64,000 bases of DNA from Paraconiothyrium sp. Pb-2020 (Eukaryota > Ascomycota > Dothideomycetes > Pleosporales > Didymosphaeriaceae). Position numbers and translations under genes: made by a program. The notes below the pieces were generated by a model. It made no database searches, was not told the origin of the DNA, and was given only the letters and a program-made list of their open reading frames with translations. Of this stretch, positions 11,676-24,153 are shown piece by piece. The DNA lies in NCBI GenBank assembly GCA_022419385.1, contig JAJUBI010000001.1:5332001-5396000 (forward strand), written 5' to 3'. How positions within the stretch are numbered: position 1 is the stretch's first letter; every line of letters begins with the position of its first letter.

Positions 11676-12909
11676 TGACTTATCGTGATACCCCTTTTCT
11701 TTGGATGCTTGACAGAGGTGTTGTCACAGCCGAAAGTGACAACCGGTCGTCAACTTTGTACGCATTGGGTTGCCGCTTTTTGTTTTCTCTCTGTTTCATC
11801 TCTCACTTTCTTTTTTGTTGTTTCCTTCGCATCGTCCAGCGCGGTTTTTTTGATACTTCCCGACTTCTTTGCCTTGTCTGGGTCCGTTTGAAAATTCTCC
11901 TTAGTTTCCAAATCTCTCTTCTACCTTAGCGCCGCGTTTGTTGGGTGAGTGGGGGCTTGCGATGTATTCAACTGGAGTCTAGAACTATGCCAAGTCAATT
12001 GGAAGGGCTGAACGTGCGACCTGTTGGGATGAGCCCCTGCTCCTTCAGGATATGACATGCAGTTGAAGAAGATTTCAAGCACGAGGAGGCGCAATTGCTC
12101 GTGCTGAGCAGGTGTGCCATGTTCCGCAAATCTGCCCGCACAACGTCTGCGCAGGTTTCCCTGCATGGGAAGTAGAGGCGCGGGGATCGGCGGTCCACGT
12201 GAACTGAAACCCCCCAGCGTCTCCGGACGGGCTCCCGCTAAGGAACAAGTGGGATCGTGGAGACAGTGGCTGCCATTGCGAGGCAACCCCGCATCGCATG
12301 ACGGCACTCATGCAGCTGGGAGATGACGGGTGGCGCCATGTTCACATGGCACAGCACCACCACCGCGCGGAGAGCCTCAGACAGAGCGGCGTGAGCGGCA
12401 GGCGTGTTGAGCATCGTCTGAGGAGCCTGACTCGAGCGTGGGCGCGTTTAAGATTTTGGTGCCTCAGCAACGGGCTGCCGCCGTGTGATAGGCCAATTGC
12501 GCACGTTCGCAGCGTGGGAGGCGCTGTGACGTATTTTGGCAGGGATGCAAGCTATCGGGTCGCGGTGAAAGCGGGCTAGCACCACTCCAGCCTCCATCAT
12601 CTCTCTCCGCGCTCGGGCTCTCAAACGGACGGCAGGGCGTGCGACTTTTCCTCCCGTCCCTTCTTCAACTCTCACTTGCTGTGTGTGTCTCTCACTCCCA
12701 CCGGGATCCTTCGCAGCTGCAAGCATCCGCCTATCACGCCACCGATTCCTGTGCAAGCAGCAACCCGTCTAGTGCATTCGCGCCCAGTAGCTCGTTCAAG
12801 CTCCGGGCTCAAGCTTCTTTTCTCTAGCTTCGTCTTTCGCGGCAGCTTTCCTGCGTTGCATCTTTGCGTGTCTCATTGATCGTTTGGGAAGCTTCCCACT
12901 GTCGGCACA
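11676..12909. other. Intergenic region and probable glycogen synthase promoter and leader
   Basis: About 1.2 kb lie between the RA-PH stop and the glycogen synthase start. T-rich sequence follows the stop (11760-11930). The 250 bases before 12910 are C/T-rich, as in many fungal leaders. No domain-bearing frame is seen. Confidence 0.45.
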
Positions 12910-15281
12910 ATGACCGAAGCACGCGATGTGTCAAACCACCTCCTCTTCGAGGTTGCGACCGAGGTAGCGAATCGAGGTATGTCGTCAATTGAAGTCCAGG
13001 ACGTCTTCTAACAATTTTCATAGTTGGTGGTATCTACTCGGTCCTGAAGTCGAAAGCTCAGGTGACAACGGCCGAATATGGCTCCGCATACACACTGCTT
13101 GGCCCGCTCAATAGAAATTCGGTACGACCACAATGCTTTACAACCCCCAGCTGCCCCACTGACAGATCCGGCAGGCCGCAGTCGAGGTCGAGGAATTGGA
13201 GCCGAAGGACCAGGCCCTGGTGGCCACCATCAAGTCCATGAACGAGCGGGGCATCAAGACGCTGTACGGTCGATGGCTCATTGATGGCGCACCACGCGTG
13301 CTGCTCTTCGACACCAGCACTGGCTATGGATACCTTGACGAATGGAAAGGCGACCTGTGGTCCTCCGCTGGTATCCCGTCTCCGCCCGGCGACTCCGAGA
13401 CCAACGAAGCTATTGTCTTTGGTTATTTGATTGCGTGGTTCTTGGGCGAGGTATGACGGACTTCTCATTATCATCCAACGGGACTGACCAAACCAGTATG
13501 TCTTCCACGAGAAGAAACGTGCGGTCATTGTCCAGTTCCACGAATGGCTCGCTGGTGTCGCGCTTCCTTTGTGCAAGAAGCGACGCATCGATGTCACCAC
13601 CATCTTCACCACCCACGCTACTCTTCTAGGTCGCTATCTTTGCGCTGGTTCCGTAGATTTCTACAACAATCTACAATACTTCGATGTGGATGCTGAAGCT
13701 GGGAAGCGTGGAATCTACCACCGCTACTGCATAGAACGCGCAGCTACACACGCCGCCGATGTATTTACTACCGTCTCACACATCACTGCGTACGAGAGCG
13801 AACATCTCCTGAAGCGGAAACCGGACGGTGTATTGCCCAACGGCCTGAACGTAAAGAAGTTCTCAGCCACACACGAGTTTCAGAACTTGCACCAGCAAGC
13901 GAAGGAGAAGATCAATGATTTTGTTCGAGGTCACTTCTACGGGCACAATGACTTTGATCCTGAGAACACCCTCTACTTCTTCACTGCTGGTCGTTACGAG
14001 TACCGTAACAAGGGTGTGGATATGTTCATCGAGTCTTTGGCGCGACTGAACCACCGAATGAAGAGCGCTGGGTCCAACATGACCGTGGTAGCCTTCATTA
14101 TCCTACCAGCACAGACACAGTCCTTGACAGTCGAAGCGCTGAAGGGACAGGCTGTCATCAAATCGTTGCATGACACCATCAAGACAATTGAGCAGAACGT
14201 GGGCAAGAAATTGTTCGAACGTTCTCTTACTTGGTCCGATGGCCAGGACATGCCTGATGAGAAAGACTTGCTCTCCGCTTCGGATAAAATTTTGCTCCGG
14301 CGCCGGCTGTTTGCGATGAAGAGGAACAATCTACCACCGATTGTAACGCACAACATGGTGAACGATGCTGAGGATCCAGTCTTGAACCAGCTTCGCCGCT
14401 GCCAGCTGTTTAACCACCCTTCGGATCGTGTCAAGGTCGTCTTCCACCCTGAGTTCCTGAACTCCGCGAACCCTGTTCTTCCTCTCGACTACGACGACTT
14501 CGTTCGAGGAACCCACTTGGGCGTCTTTTCGTCGTACTACGAGCCGTGGGGATACACTCCCGCAGAGTGCACTGTCATGGGCGTACCTAGCATTACTACA
14601 AATTTGTCCGGTTTTGGTTGCTACATGGAAGAGTTGATCGAGAACGCTGCCGATTACGGTATTTATATTGTAGATCGCCGTATGAAGGGCGTTGACGATT
14701 CCGTCAACCAGCTTGTGGACTACATGCTTGATTTCACGAAGAAGAGCAAGCGACAGCGCATCAACCAGCGTAACCGGACTGAGCGTCTCAGCGACCTGCT
14801 CGACTGGAAGCGGATGGGCATGGAATACGTCAAAGCGCGCCAATTGGCCCTGCGACGAGCTTACCCAGCGGCATACGAAGAGGACGAGGAGCCCGACTTC
14901 TTCGGCTCGCACGATGTCAAGGTCTCACGGCCGCTGTCAGAGCCTGGATCGCCCCGAGACCGGTCCGGCATGATGACGCCTGGTGACTTCGCATCGCTGC
15001 AAGAAGGAAGGGAAGGACTCAGCACCGAGGACTACATAGCGTGGAAGCTCCCGTAAGTACCATTCACCATGTAATTTCTTTAGAGCACAGACTGATACTC
15101 TCACAGGGAGGAGGAGGACCCCGATGACTATCCTTTCCCGCTCACCCTCAAGACCAAGAAGCCCACAGGGTCCGGCGCCGTTTCCCCAGCATTGAACGGT
15201 ACTGACGGTGCTTCCGATGCACCGGTAACCTCTGCTGGGATGGCCGGAATTCCAGGGCCTCAGACTACAACAAGGACATAG
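12910..15281 (+). CDS. gsy1: Glycogen [starch] synthase (GT3)
   Basis: Five exons, 12910-12976, 13024-13121, 13175-13450, 13497-15052 and 15107-15281, give 723 aa, close to fungal Gsy length (about 700-710). The enzyme transfers glucose from UDP-glucose to the growing alpha-1,4-glucan chain of glycogen in the cytosol. Visible features are the N-terminal NR/VGGIYSVLKSKA entry loop, HEWLAG, and the catalytic-site segment EPWGYTPAECTVMGVPS. The arginine-rich cluster KRQRINQRNRTERL, which senses glucose-6-phosphate in this family, is also present. The C-terminus holds Ser-Pro sites (LSEPGSPRD) of the kind phosphorylated to inhibit the enzyme. The start ATG sits in GGCACAATGAC. The last intron falls in the variable tail (KLP/EEEDPDD). 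Confidence 0.96.
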
Positions 15282-16102
15282 TGTGTGTACTGGGAAGTGA
15301 ATAGAATGGTGAGGACTAGAAGGACAAATTGCATGTGTAGGATGTGGTGATTTCTAATTGTTTCTGCGTGTTTCTGGCTGCATTGGGAACTTAGCATGGC
15401 GACGATGCTTTTCAGATGTGAATACTTTGCGGTGCGCGAGAGGAGAGCGAATAGCTTCTTCATTATCTCCTAGATTTAGCCACTTGGTACCTGAATGCGA
15501 TGCGAATTGCTACTAGGTGATTCCGGCGTGACTTCCGTGGTTCCAAGGTTGCGCGGCACGTGCGCCGGGATTGGGATTGGGGCGACAGTGACTTCCCGAC
15601 CGTTGAGCACGTGTTTGTTTATCTTCTTCAAAGGAAAGCGGTGCGCCTATGTTACAAATTGGGTCAGCCAGTAATTTCACTCTCCATTGATCGTGGAGGT
15701 GGCGCTTGGTGTTAAGCCACTCCTCTCCTGAACCGGCAAGTCTCGACCTCGGTCTTGGCGTCATCATGTCGTCCCTTCATTTGCGTTAACCTCCCGCTGC
15801 CAGGACCCTAAACCCAAGCACTCGCGACTGCGCCCGGCCCGATTACACGTCTCACGGATTCGATCACCGCACTCGAATGCGACAGTAAACCTCGAGACCC
15901 TGCCGACAATGCACACATCGAATCCCAAGAACCTGCATCGCGACTCCGCGTCGGTCTGTACTTTATAACAGCACGTCCTACGAGCTCGAGCGGCACCGGC
16001 CGGTCGTTGGCCGCAAGAGAAGCTACCGGGGCATCCGCGTGGACCTCAGCGTGTCACTTCTCAGCAAGCCCAATTGCCCATACAAGGAAAAACCAGAAGA
16101 AC
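15282..16102. other. Intergenic region upstream of the TRK gene
   Basis: The 820 bp after glycogen synthase contain two CACGTG E-box cores, near 15558 and 15608. These are Cbf1/bHLH-type sites but may be chance. No coding frame is supported. Confidence 0.4.
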
Positions 16103-19095
16103 ATGTTTGGCCCGTGGCTTGCCGTCTTCGGATGGCTGAAGCAGCGCGTACCCACCGGATGGTCGGGTTTCAAGCCTCGCTTGAACTTTATTACGCTGCA
16201 CTGTGTGTACCAGAGCGCTTGAACTATGGCGTGTACTGACAATGGCTAGATATGTACATTATCCTTATGGCGCTTATTGGCTCGATCATCCTCTATCCCG
16301 CCAAGGACATGTCATATATCGATGCATTGTTCTTCGCAAGTGGTGGAGCTACCCAGAGTGGGCTGAACACGTAGGTCAGGTGGAAAAGGACGCGAGCTGA
16401 GCTGACGAAGAACAGCGTCGATCTCAACAAACTGCAACTGTACCAGCAGGTAAGGTGTATCAACTTTTGCCATCATACAATGCTGACCGGTTCACTTAGG
16501 TTGTGCTTATGCTATTAGCTTCTGTCTGTAATCCTATCTTCATCAACACTTTCGTTGTCTTCATTCGCTTGTACTGGTTCGAAAGACGGTTTCAGAATGT
16601 TGTACTCGAGGCGCGTAGTATGCGGCGATCACGGACCAGATCTGTCACCAAGGGCGAAGGCAAACCCGATCCTGAACGAGACATTGGCAGGGAAGAGAAT
16701 GGAGTGGGTGATCGAGAAATCAGGGTATTGAGGGCCGACGATGGACACGTCAGAGGCACAAGGATTGAGGACGAGGAAGCGTTCCACCACGGAGATATTG
16801 CCATCGAGGATACAGACAGCGACAGCGGCAATGCATCCACTCCAAGGAAGGAGAAAGAACCTGCGCCGGAAGACATCTCGCCCACGACCGCCCCTCCTGA
16901 GATGCCCCTCCATCGCAACATCACCTTTGCTGACGAGGTCGCGTCCCCGGACGAGCGTTTGCCTCAGAAGAACAAGGAGCAAAGTATCGCATTTGTCGAG
17001 AACCAGCGCAATCCGAAGGATGCAACTACCTTTCGCATTCCGGGTCCTCGAGACTATGACCGTGGCTTTGTTCCGGAGCGGATAGAAGAAGGTGCAGAGC
17101 TGGAGAGGCCAACGACGAACGCTTCGAACGATGGAGAGCACTTGCAGGTGAAGCGCTCGCGGTCGGCTTCCAGACCACCAGCACAAGAAATGAACGGTGA
17201 CGACCATCCTTTCAAGGCCCATATCACGATCGATGTTCCGGATAACGTGCGCCGACGTCCCAATGCTGCACCTTCGGCGTACCATTTCAACCGAACAAGG
17301 CGACGATCCGATGTGTCTGAAAACGAAGCGCCTACGACTGGATTCCATGCTCCAAGCCGGTCAAGATCAAGGACATTTAGCAGTTTCCTCACCCGCGATA
17401 GAGAGGAGGAGGATCCCATGCCATATCTAAGTTGGACTCCAACTGTAGGGAGGAACTCTGCTTTTGTGGACTTGACTGAGGAACAAAGAGAGGAGCTCGG
17501 CGGTATCGAATACCGTGCTCTCAAGCTGCTGGCTGTTGTTCTCGTGTGCTACTTCGTCGGTTTTCACCTGCTGGGCATGATATGTCTGCTTCCGTGGATC
17601 GTGAACGACTCGTATTACTCTGGTAAACTTCGCGAAGTGGGCGTCAGTCCTGTCTGGTGGTAAGTAACTCGACATAAACCATTGATGTCGGAGCTAACGA
17701 TCCTAGGGGCTTTTTTACACCAGCTTCTATGTTCAACGATCTCGGATTTACCCTCAATCCTGACTCGATGGTCCTCTTCCAACTATGCGTCCTTCCCTTG
17801 CTGCTGGGTACCTTTCTCATCATTATCGGAAACACGGGCTTTCCTTGTATGCTTCGCTTCGTCATATGGCTCTGTTCCAAATGCGTGCCGTATAGGAGCG
17901 GGATTTGGGAGGAGTTTAAGTTCCTCCTGGATCATCCGCGTCGTTGTTTCACACTCTTGTTTCCGAGCAGCGCCAACTGGTGGCTCTTCTGGGTCCTTAT
18001 ACTCCTAAACGGCATCGATCTCATCTTCTTCATTATCCTAGATGTAAGCCATGACTTACCATACGATTGAGCCCGCTGCTAATGCGAATCTAGCTTAACG
18101 CCCCAGCTGTTGAGGGCTTGCCTGGAGGTTTCCGGTTTCTGGACGGCATTTTTCAAGCTGCCTCAACTCGCACCGCAGGCTTCGCGGTCGTCAGTCTTTC
18201 TGACCTGCACCCCGCCATCCAAGTATCCTACTTGATCATGATGTACATTTCGGTCTTTCCGATCGCCATCTCTATGCGTAAGACCAACGTCTACGAAGAG
18301 AAATCACTAGGTATCTACTCCCACGACGAGGACGAGGGAACCGAAAATAGCTACTTCGGTACTCACGTGCGTCGCCAACTGTCCTTCGACTTGTGGTACG
18401 TCTTCTTGGGCTTCTTCATCATCGCGATTGTTGAAGGCTCTCGCTTGCAGAATGTAAGTGAGCTCTTATGGAAGCTTCCAGGGCTCCCGAGGTGGCAACA
18501 GGTACAAGTTATTGAAGCGAGCAATGTATGTTTCAAACATCCACACAACATTGCCTTGCAGACATCACTTGCAGCTCGTTCTACCCTCTAACCCTTTCTG
18601 TTTCCACCCCTTTCTTTCAACCGTCATCACTAATCGGGACAGACCAACGAGTACGCCTTCACCCTCTTCTCCGTCCTGTTCGAAATCGTCTCCGCGTACG
18701 GCACCGTCGGCCTCTCCCTCGGCTACCCTGGCACAAACGCCTCTTTCTCCGGCCAATTCAAGACCCTCTCCAAACTCATCATCATCGCCATGCAAATCCG
18801 TGGGCGCCACCGCGGTCTTCCTTACGCACTCGATCGTGCCATCCTTCTTCCGAGTGAGTCATTGCACAAGAAGGAGGATGAGGATGCGATGAGAAGGGCA
18901 AGAAGGGGAAGTAATGTTAGTGATTTGGGAGAGGGTGGACTGTCGAGGACGGGCACGGGGTTAAGTAGGAGGAGTACAGCGAGTGAAGGGGCAGCCGCCG
19001 GGTTTAGAGGTAGGTTGAGGCCCGGGGATGTCGGGAGGTTCTTCGCGGGGGCCTTAAATGCGGGGCCTAGTATTCCCCGAGAGAAGAGGACGTGA
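16103..19095 (+). CDS. trk1: TRK-family potassium transporter
   Basis: Seven exons, 16103-16202, 16250-16370, 16416-16449 (34 nt), 16500-17659, 17707-18043, 18094-18453 and 18643-19095, give 854 aa. All joins keep frame and rebuild the TRK core. The four pore-loop segments are visible: ASGGATQSGLNT, FTPASMFNDLGFTL, ASTRTAGFAVV and SAYGTVGLSLGYP. Between the first and second M1-P-M2 units lies a long hydrophilic cytosolic loop of about 280 residues rich in charged residues, as in yeast Trk1. The protein takes up K+ at the plasma membrane using the membrane potential. The C-terminal tail is basic and Ser/Gly-rich. The ATG is the first in a frame that is open further upstream. Confidence 0.93.
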
Positions 19096-19888
19096 CCAGA
19101 CGTATGAAGAGTGTCTGGTGTTGTGCGTGCTGTGTGTTCATCTTAGCGATCGGTGTTTGGTGCTATAGGCGGTGAGCTGCATTGGTACCAAGATGGGAAT
19201 GGGATGGCTTTTGGGTTTATGAGGGCTATTTACAGGTACATATGGGTTTTGTTGCGTATATACGTATAGATGGACACGGATGTGTGATGAAGTGCGAACT
19301 TCGGCATCCCTGTGGGTTTAATACACTTGGCAGGATGGAAGAACCTCCTTTGCATTGGCGGCAATAGGGAGGTCTCGTACCTTCCAGTCATGCTCACAAT
19401 TTCATTTATCAAGGCATAACGCGGAGGAAAATAGGATATCAAATGATTGCTTGAACGCTAGAGTACACCTGATGATGAGAATGATCGTGATGATTCGTTA
19501 ACGACCGTCTCTATTGGTTCGATTCCAAGTATACACGGCATCTGGTCTAAGAATGGGGGAGATTGGAGCCCCTCGTTCCCTTTCACTCCTCGTCGAACTG
19601 TGCGTCGTATGAGGTTCAGTTGGTCCTCGAAGCAAGTGTGTTGGCTATAAGCTGCGACGACTATGCTCAGAGGTTTCTAGGCACTTTTCTGGGCCACTGG
19701 TATCTTGTTACTGAGATATGCTTCGTCAAGGCTCTCCGTAGCACTGTGACGATAGTGATGCTAGTTATAAATCAGGACCTCGTCGATTTTCATCCTTTAG
19801 GGAAGGCATGGATGGTCGAGCCCTTCACTCTGACCCCTAAGAGTACTTAATAGATGAACTTACCAGTTTGCACTGTCATTGTGTTCAA
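19096..19888. other. Convergent intergenic region
   Basis: This 793-bp stretch lies between the TRK stop and the stop of the small secreted protein gene. Frames are short and lack domains. I see nothing beyond likely 3' untranslated sequence. Confidence 0.4.
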
Positions 19889-20095
19889 CTAACCGGTGCT
19901 GCACGTACACCCTTTGCGCAGAGCCGGGTCGGTTGACGGCCACGGTACGCAGAGGTTGCCTTTACTCCTGCAATCGAGGTGGTTCACGCCGCAGTCTGTT
20001 GTCGAGCAAGGGCCCGTGTAGCCTTGGGGAAGTGGGTCGGGCAGCGCTGCTGCGAGTGTGAGAAGGAATGAAGTGGCGATGACTGCGAGCTTCAT
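19889..20095 (-). CDS. Small secreted cysteine-rich protein, 68 aa
   Basis: A single exon encodes 68 residues. Residues 1-19 (MKLAVIATSFLLTLAAALP) form a classic signal peptide. The mature part has exactly six cysteines in the spacing C-X4-C-X6-C-X6-C-X13-C-X1-C, which suggests three disulfides. I do not recognise the family. Size, secretion signal and even cysteine number match fungal effector-like or antimicrobial peptides, but no such function can be claimed. A TATA-like box lies 136 bp upstream. The isolation of the gene between large gaps fits an accessory gene. Confidence 0.68.
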   Translation of the reverse strand: MKLAVIATSFLLTLAAALPDPLPQGYTGPCSTTDCGVNHLDCRSKGNLCVPWPSTDPALRKGCTCSTG

Positions 20096-21634
20096 CGTGG
20101 TGATATACGGGAGAACACGAATTCGTGGGTCAGTATGCGCGTTTGAGTTGCGGTAGAGGCTACGAAGAGCTGAGGGAAAGTGGAAGGCCTTGAGTGGATA
20201 TGGGACTCCGTGGTGGAATGGATGCTTGATCTTTATACGTCAGAGCACCCAAGTCTTCGTGTCACGCTGACACTGTAACCCAACCTTCACGCACGATACA
20301 CAGCCTCCTACGTCGAGCCCAAGATCGCCAACCAAGCATACACTATCTCAACCAAGCAAACGCAAACGAACCAAGAAAAATTTCGAAGACGGAAGATGAG
20401 GCAGCCCGCCCAAGACCGATGCACCTTGTAGATGGCCCCGCCGATCCGATACGATTCCGCTGACCCAAGACCCCCAGATCCCATGCCTCCCACACCTTAG
20501 CTATCAACCAAGAGCGGGTAGCTCACTGGAGCGGATCCTCTCCGTTCCTTGGTAATATGGGAAAGTGCATGGTTGAGGGCGGAGCGTGGTGTTTGTTGTT
20601 TCGAGGGCGGGCTTGGTTGCAACCAGTACGCCTTGGCAACTTGGCGCGCCCAGAGATCTAGATGAGGCGGCTATGGACATTTGCTTCCATGTCGATAGAT
20701 GTACATAGTTGCAGCAGGTGCATTCTAATTGGTGCTATGTTGTGTATAACCTTTAATGTATATGATCTCGGGAGTCATCTTGGGGGTCTTCATGGAGAGG
20801 TACCAAGATACCAAGAACCGGTGCCGAGAAGAGAGTGGCCGAAGATATTACAGGCAGTAGCGGGTGTGACGTAGACCTAGCAATGGCGGATAAATCATGT
20901 TGTACCGATGGATCGTGGCCGTGAAAAGGAAGCATGGAGACCGTCGATGGTACTGAAGGCCTGCTATCTCCGTCGTACGAGCGTTCCGGTGAGCATAGAA
21001 ACATAAAACAAGTGATGGGAAGCCAAGGCGGTGCTTGATGCTAATCTGGTCGTGTTTCCAAGACTTGGGAAACTGTGCCAGAATAGAACGTGGAACTTCA
21101 GGAGCCAGGGGCTCAGAGAGAGTCAAGAGCACAAGGAGCAAAGCCATCGTAATACCTGCTTCGTTCAAATGGCATGAGTGGTAGTGGCAAGCACCAGAGC
21201 GACGAATCGTCAGCTATCGGATTGCCACAGTAGGACCACACATGCGAAACTTATTGAAACAATTAAGGTCTGTTGGGCCCTTGTGGCATAGTGAAAGGGT
21301 GCCACCACTCTTTTTTGACAGTTTGTCACAGACGCTTATGACTAGCGTGAGGCACCTAGTCAAAGGTGAGTTCTGATAATGTTCGATTCGCTGCTGCGTA
21401 GGGCATCAGCTGTGGGTGCCTGTCAAAGCGACCGTGACTAGATTGAGGGGTCTCGATAGAAAGGAACGATTAGGGCAGGAATGAGCATCTTTTTGTGACG
21501 TCTTCATGGTGTTTAGTTGAAGGTGGTACTGGCGAATACGTATGTACTTTGCATGTGGCATTCGTCTGGGAAAGTACAATCGTGCCAAGCCACGTTAGTC
21601 CTGAATAGATCTTACTGTGCCCATCAACCGCTCC
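20096..21634. other. Large intergenic region, 1.5 kb
   Basis: This lies upstream of the small secreted protein gene and downstream of the first SDR. One minus-strand ATG frame at 21147-20848 (99 codons) begins with a hydrophobic stretch (MALLLVLLTL), but it then lacks any recognisable feature and was not called. I see nothing else. Confidence 0.4.
20231..20237 (-). promoter_or_regulatory. TATA-like box of the small secreted protein gene
   Basis: The minus strand reads TATAAAG, 136 bp upstream of the ATG at 20095. This is a reasonable distance for a fungal TATA with a 5' leader of about 100 nt. Confidence 0.35.
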
Positions 21635-22594
21635 TCAACCCTTCGTCATCACCCCTCCTCCATTTGCGCCGATGACCTGTCCAGTAATCCATCCGGACTC
21701 AGGCGAACAGAGCAAGCCTACAATGCCGGAGACTTCTTCAAGATAAGCCGGCCTTCCACCGAGCCCTTTCGCTGCTTCGACGATTTCCGGCGAGTCGATA
21801 CCTTCCCGTGGTTTGGCCAGCGGTGCCATGTAATTCAAGGACCAGACTTTCTCTAGCATCTCTTGCGGAAGGCCTGTGTACATTCCAGTCATCATAGCAC
21901 CAGGATTGATCGAGTTGACCGTCGCTTGCTCAGCCAGCTCGCGGGCCCAGACGCGTGTCTACAATTGCCGGTCAGCAAAGATCGAATTATCTTGGTGCAT
22001 ACGCACCATGGCTTCCAGAGCTCCCTTCGTACCGGCATAACAGCTCTGCCACCAGAAACCCATGCTGGTTGTGATGCTCGATACATTCACAATTCGTCCT
22101 GACCTATCCTTCGGGAGATAGGGCATAGCGGCCTGGATGACGAACAACGGTGCGCGCGCGTTCAGTTTGAACGTATTATCAAAATCGTCGTATTTCACCG
22201 ATCCCATTGGAGCAGGGTTGACTACACCGGCATTATTGATAATAATATCGATCTGGAACCTGCCATCCTTGGTGAATGTCGATTTCGCTATCTCGATCAA
22301 CTGGCCTGGCCCATCCTGCGTGGTGATATCGCATTGTGCCAGGGCAGTCTTAACGCCATGCTTCGATTCTATATCAGCCGCGAGCGTCTTCGCAGCGGCA
22401 GTGGAGTTGTCCGAGGTGTAGTTGATGACTACGTTTGCGCCTTTCCCAGCTAAATGTTGGGCTAGAGCGGCTCCGAGACCTGTATCGACTCGTCAGCGGA
22501 ACGATCCTCAGGGTTAAGTGCGAGCAGCCATCCAAAACCGACCTCTCGAAGCACCAGTGACGATAGCGAGTTTGCCTTCCAATGATCTCGACAT
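21635..22594 (-). CDS. Short-chain dehydrogenase/reductase (classical SDR)
   Basis: Three exons, 22594-22543, 22479-22007 and 21958-21635, give 282 aa. The NAD(P)-binding motif TGASRGLG is split by the first intron. NNAG, the catalytic serine (NVSS, about 152), Tyr165 and Lys169 (YAGTK) are all present, so the protein should be an active oxidoreductase. The C-terminal segment ends with the usual SDR closing loop (GQVIGANGGG). The substrate is not readable; the pattern resembles the fungal 3-oxoacyl reductase-like class. It is divergent from a second, different SDR at 23186 with a 591-bp shared upstream region, which suggests co-regulation. Confidence 0.88.
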
Positions 22595-23185
22595 CTTGCT
22601 CTCGATGGTCCTGTTCTATTGAAGTTCGGTCCAGCGATAGCAAGAGGGTGCAATCGCGCAATCGCTGCTGGCCGTGGCATTCTCCATGCTACATCATATT
22701 GGACCCACGTCTTGTCGCGCAACGTTATCACTTGCTTGTCCAGAAACCGGTAGTCCCATTGGAAGCCAACCGAATTGACCTCGTCGACCTTCACGGGCTA
22801 CCTTCGCCAAAGGAGCGCCTCCACTCCGTGACATGGTCAACTTCCGTTCCAACAATTCCTCCTGTCAATCATTACCCGTTCGCTGTCTTCCATTGCTTTT
22901 CCTGTGCCGCCCTGCAGTAGTGGTGTGACACGAACGGCCATGCTGCGTGACTAGCGTCTGCATGACTAGCGCGCGACTACCCAGCCTGTTAGTATACGCA
23001 TGTGGTTCAAGCATGGCAGGGATGCCCATTGCCTCCACATCGCCAATGCAAAAGGCCAAAGGCCACAGATTTCAGCATATCCATCTCCCAGGACATTAAC
23101 TGAGAGAACGTCGGAGAGTCTCCAGATTCTGGGCAGATACTTTCTCTTGACTATCTTGTAATTATTACTCTTAACCTCCCTCAAA
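22595..23185. promoter_or_regulatory. Shared divergent upstream region of two SDR genes
   Basis: The two start codons face away from each other across 591 bp. No frame in this interval carries SDR or other domain sequence, so it is probably a bidirectional promoter. No specific operator was recognised. Confidence 0.4.
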
Positions 23186-24153
23186 ATGACCGGTCCTCGT
23201 TTGCTGAACAAGGTCGCAATCGTCACGGGTTCCTCCCAAGGTATTGGACGCGAGATATGCAACCAGTTCCATGAAGAGGGAGCGTTGCTTGTATGCTCTG
23301 ACTTACGTCCCATTGGGCAGGGTGAAGATGTTCCAACCCACGAGTTCATCACAAAAAAAGGTGGCAAAGCCATCTTCGTACAAACCGATGTCAGCAAGGC
23401 CGAGGACTGGAATGCTTTGATTGAAAAAGCCGTGGCAGAGTATGGCAGAGTGGATATGTGAGTCGGACCATTGTGCAATGATGCTGTTGCTTACATGAGG
23501 TGAACACTAGTCTGGTCAACAACGCGGGTATCTGCACGGAGGCAAACAACCCTCAGCCTATCGACGAAGTGGATGAGGACACTTTTGACGCGCATCTGAG
23601 GATCAACACCCGCGGTGTCTTCCTCGGATGCAAATACGCTGTGCGTCAGTTCAAGAAGCAAGAGCTGCATCCTTGTGGCATCCGTGGATGGATAGTCAAT
23701 TTCGCCTCTATGGTTGCGACCATTGGCATGGCAGGCCTTTGTGAGTCGCCTTAGGTTGTCTCCAAGTTTGTTCTTGATTGGATCTAACACACTTTTCAAT
23801 AGCTGGATACACGGCTTCAAAGGGAGCCGTTGCTGCCCTCACCAAGACTGTCGCTCTTGATGTTGCTAAGGAGGGCATTGTTGCAAACTCAATTTGTCCA
23901 GGATGTAAGTTGGTTTTATCTCATCGCTTGTCGTACAAAGTTGACGTGAATAGTTACCCAGACGGCGATGCTGGACAATGCGCTTGGTGGCGCTCTCTCT
24001 TCTGCACGGGACGCCGTTCTTGCAGCTTTGCCACGAGGTCGGTTCGGCGAGACCAAAGACCATGCACGAGCCGCCGTCTACTTGGCAAGCGAGGACGCAG
24101 CATGGGTAACCGGCATCAATTTGAATGTGGATGGCGGCTTGACCGCCCAATAG
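23186..24153 (+). CDS. Short-chain dehydrogenase/reductase (FabG-like SDR)
   Basis: Four exons, 23186-23457, 23511-23740, 23803-23904 and 23954-24153, give 267 aa, a typical classical SDR length. The start is in a CAAAATG context. Motifs present are TGSSQGIG (cofactor), VNNAG, the catalytic serine (NFAS, about 157), Tyr170 and Lys174 (YTASK), the PG element (SICPGF) and the C-terminal INLNVDGG. An acidic residue after the second strand (CSDLRP) suggests NAD preference, by the general SDR rule. The substrate is unknown. The neighbouring divergent SDR, downstream membrane proteins and MFS transporter suggest a small catabolic or secondary-metabolite locus, but this is inference. Confidence 0.9.

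Noticed and set aside
19513..19535. tRNA-like GGTTCGATTCC
   Set aside because: A short T arm can form, but the upstream sequence does not fold into D and anticodon arms.
20848..21147. Minus-strand ATG frame of 99 codons with a hydrophobic start
   Set aside because: Composition after the first 15 residues is not protein-like, and no homologous pattern or splice structure was found. It remains a remote possibility.
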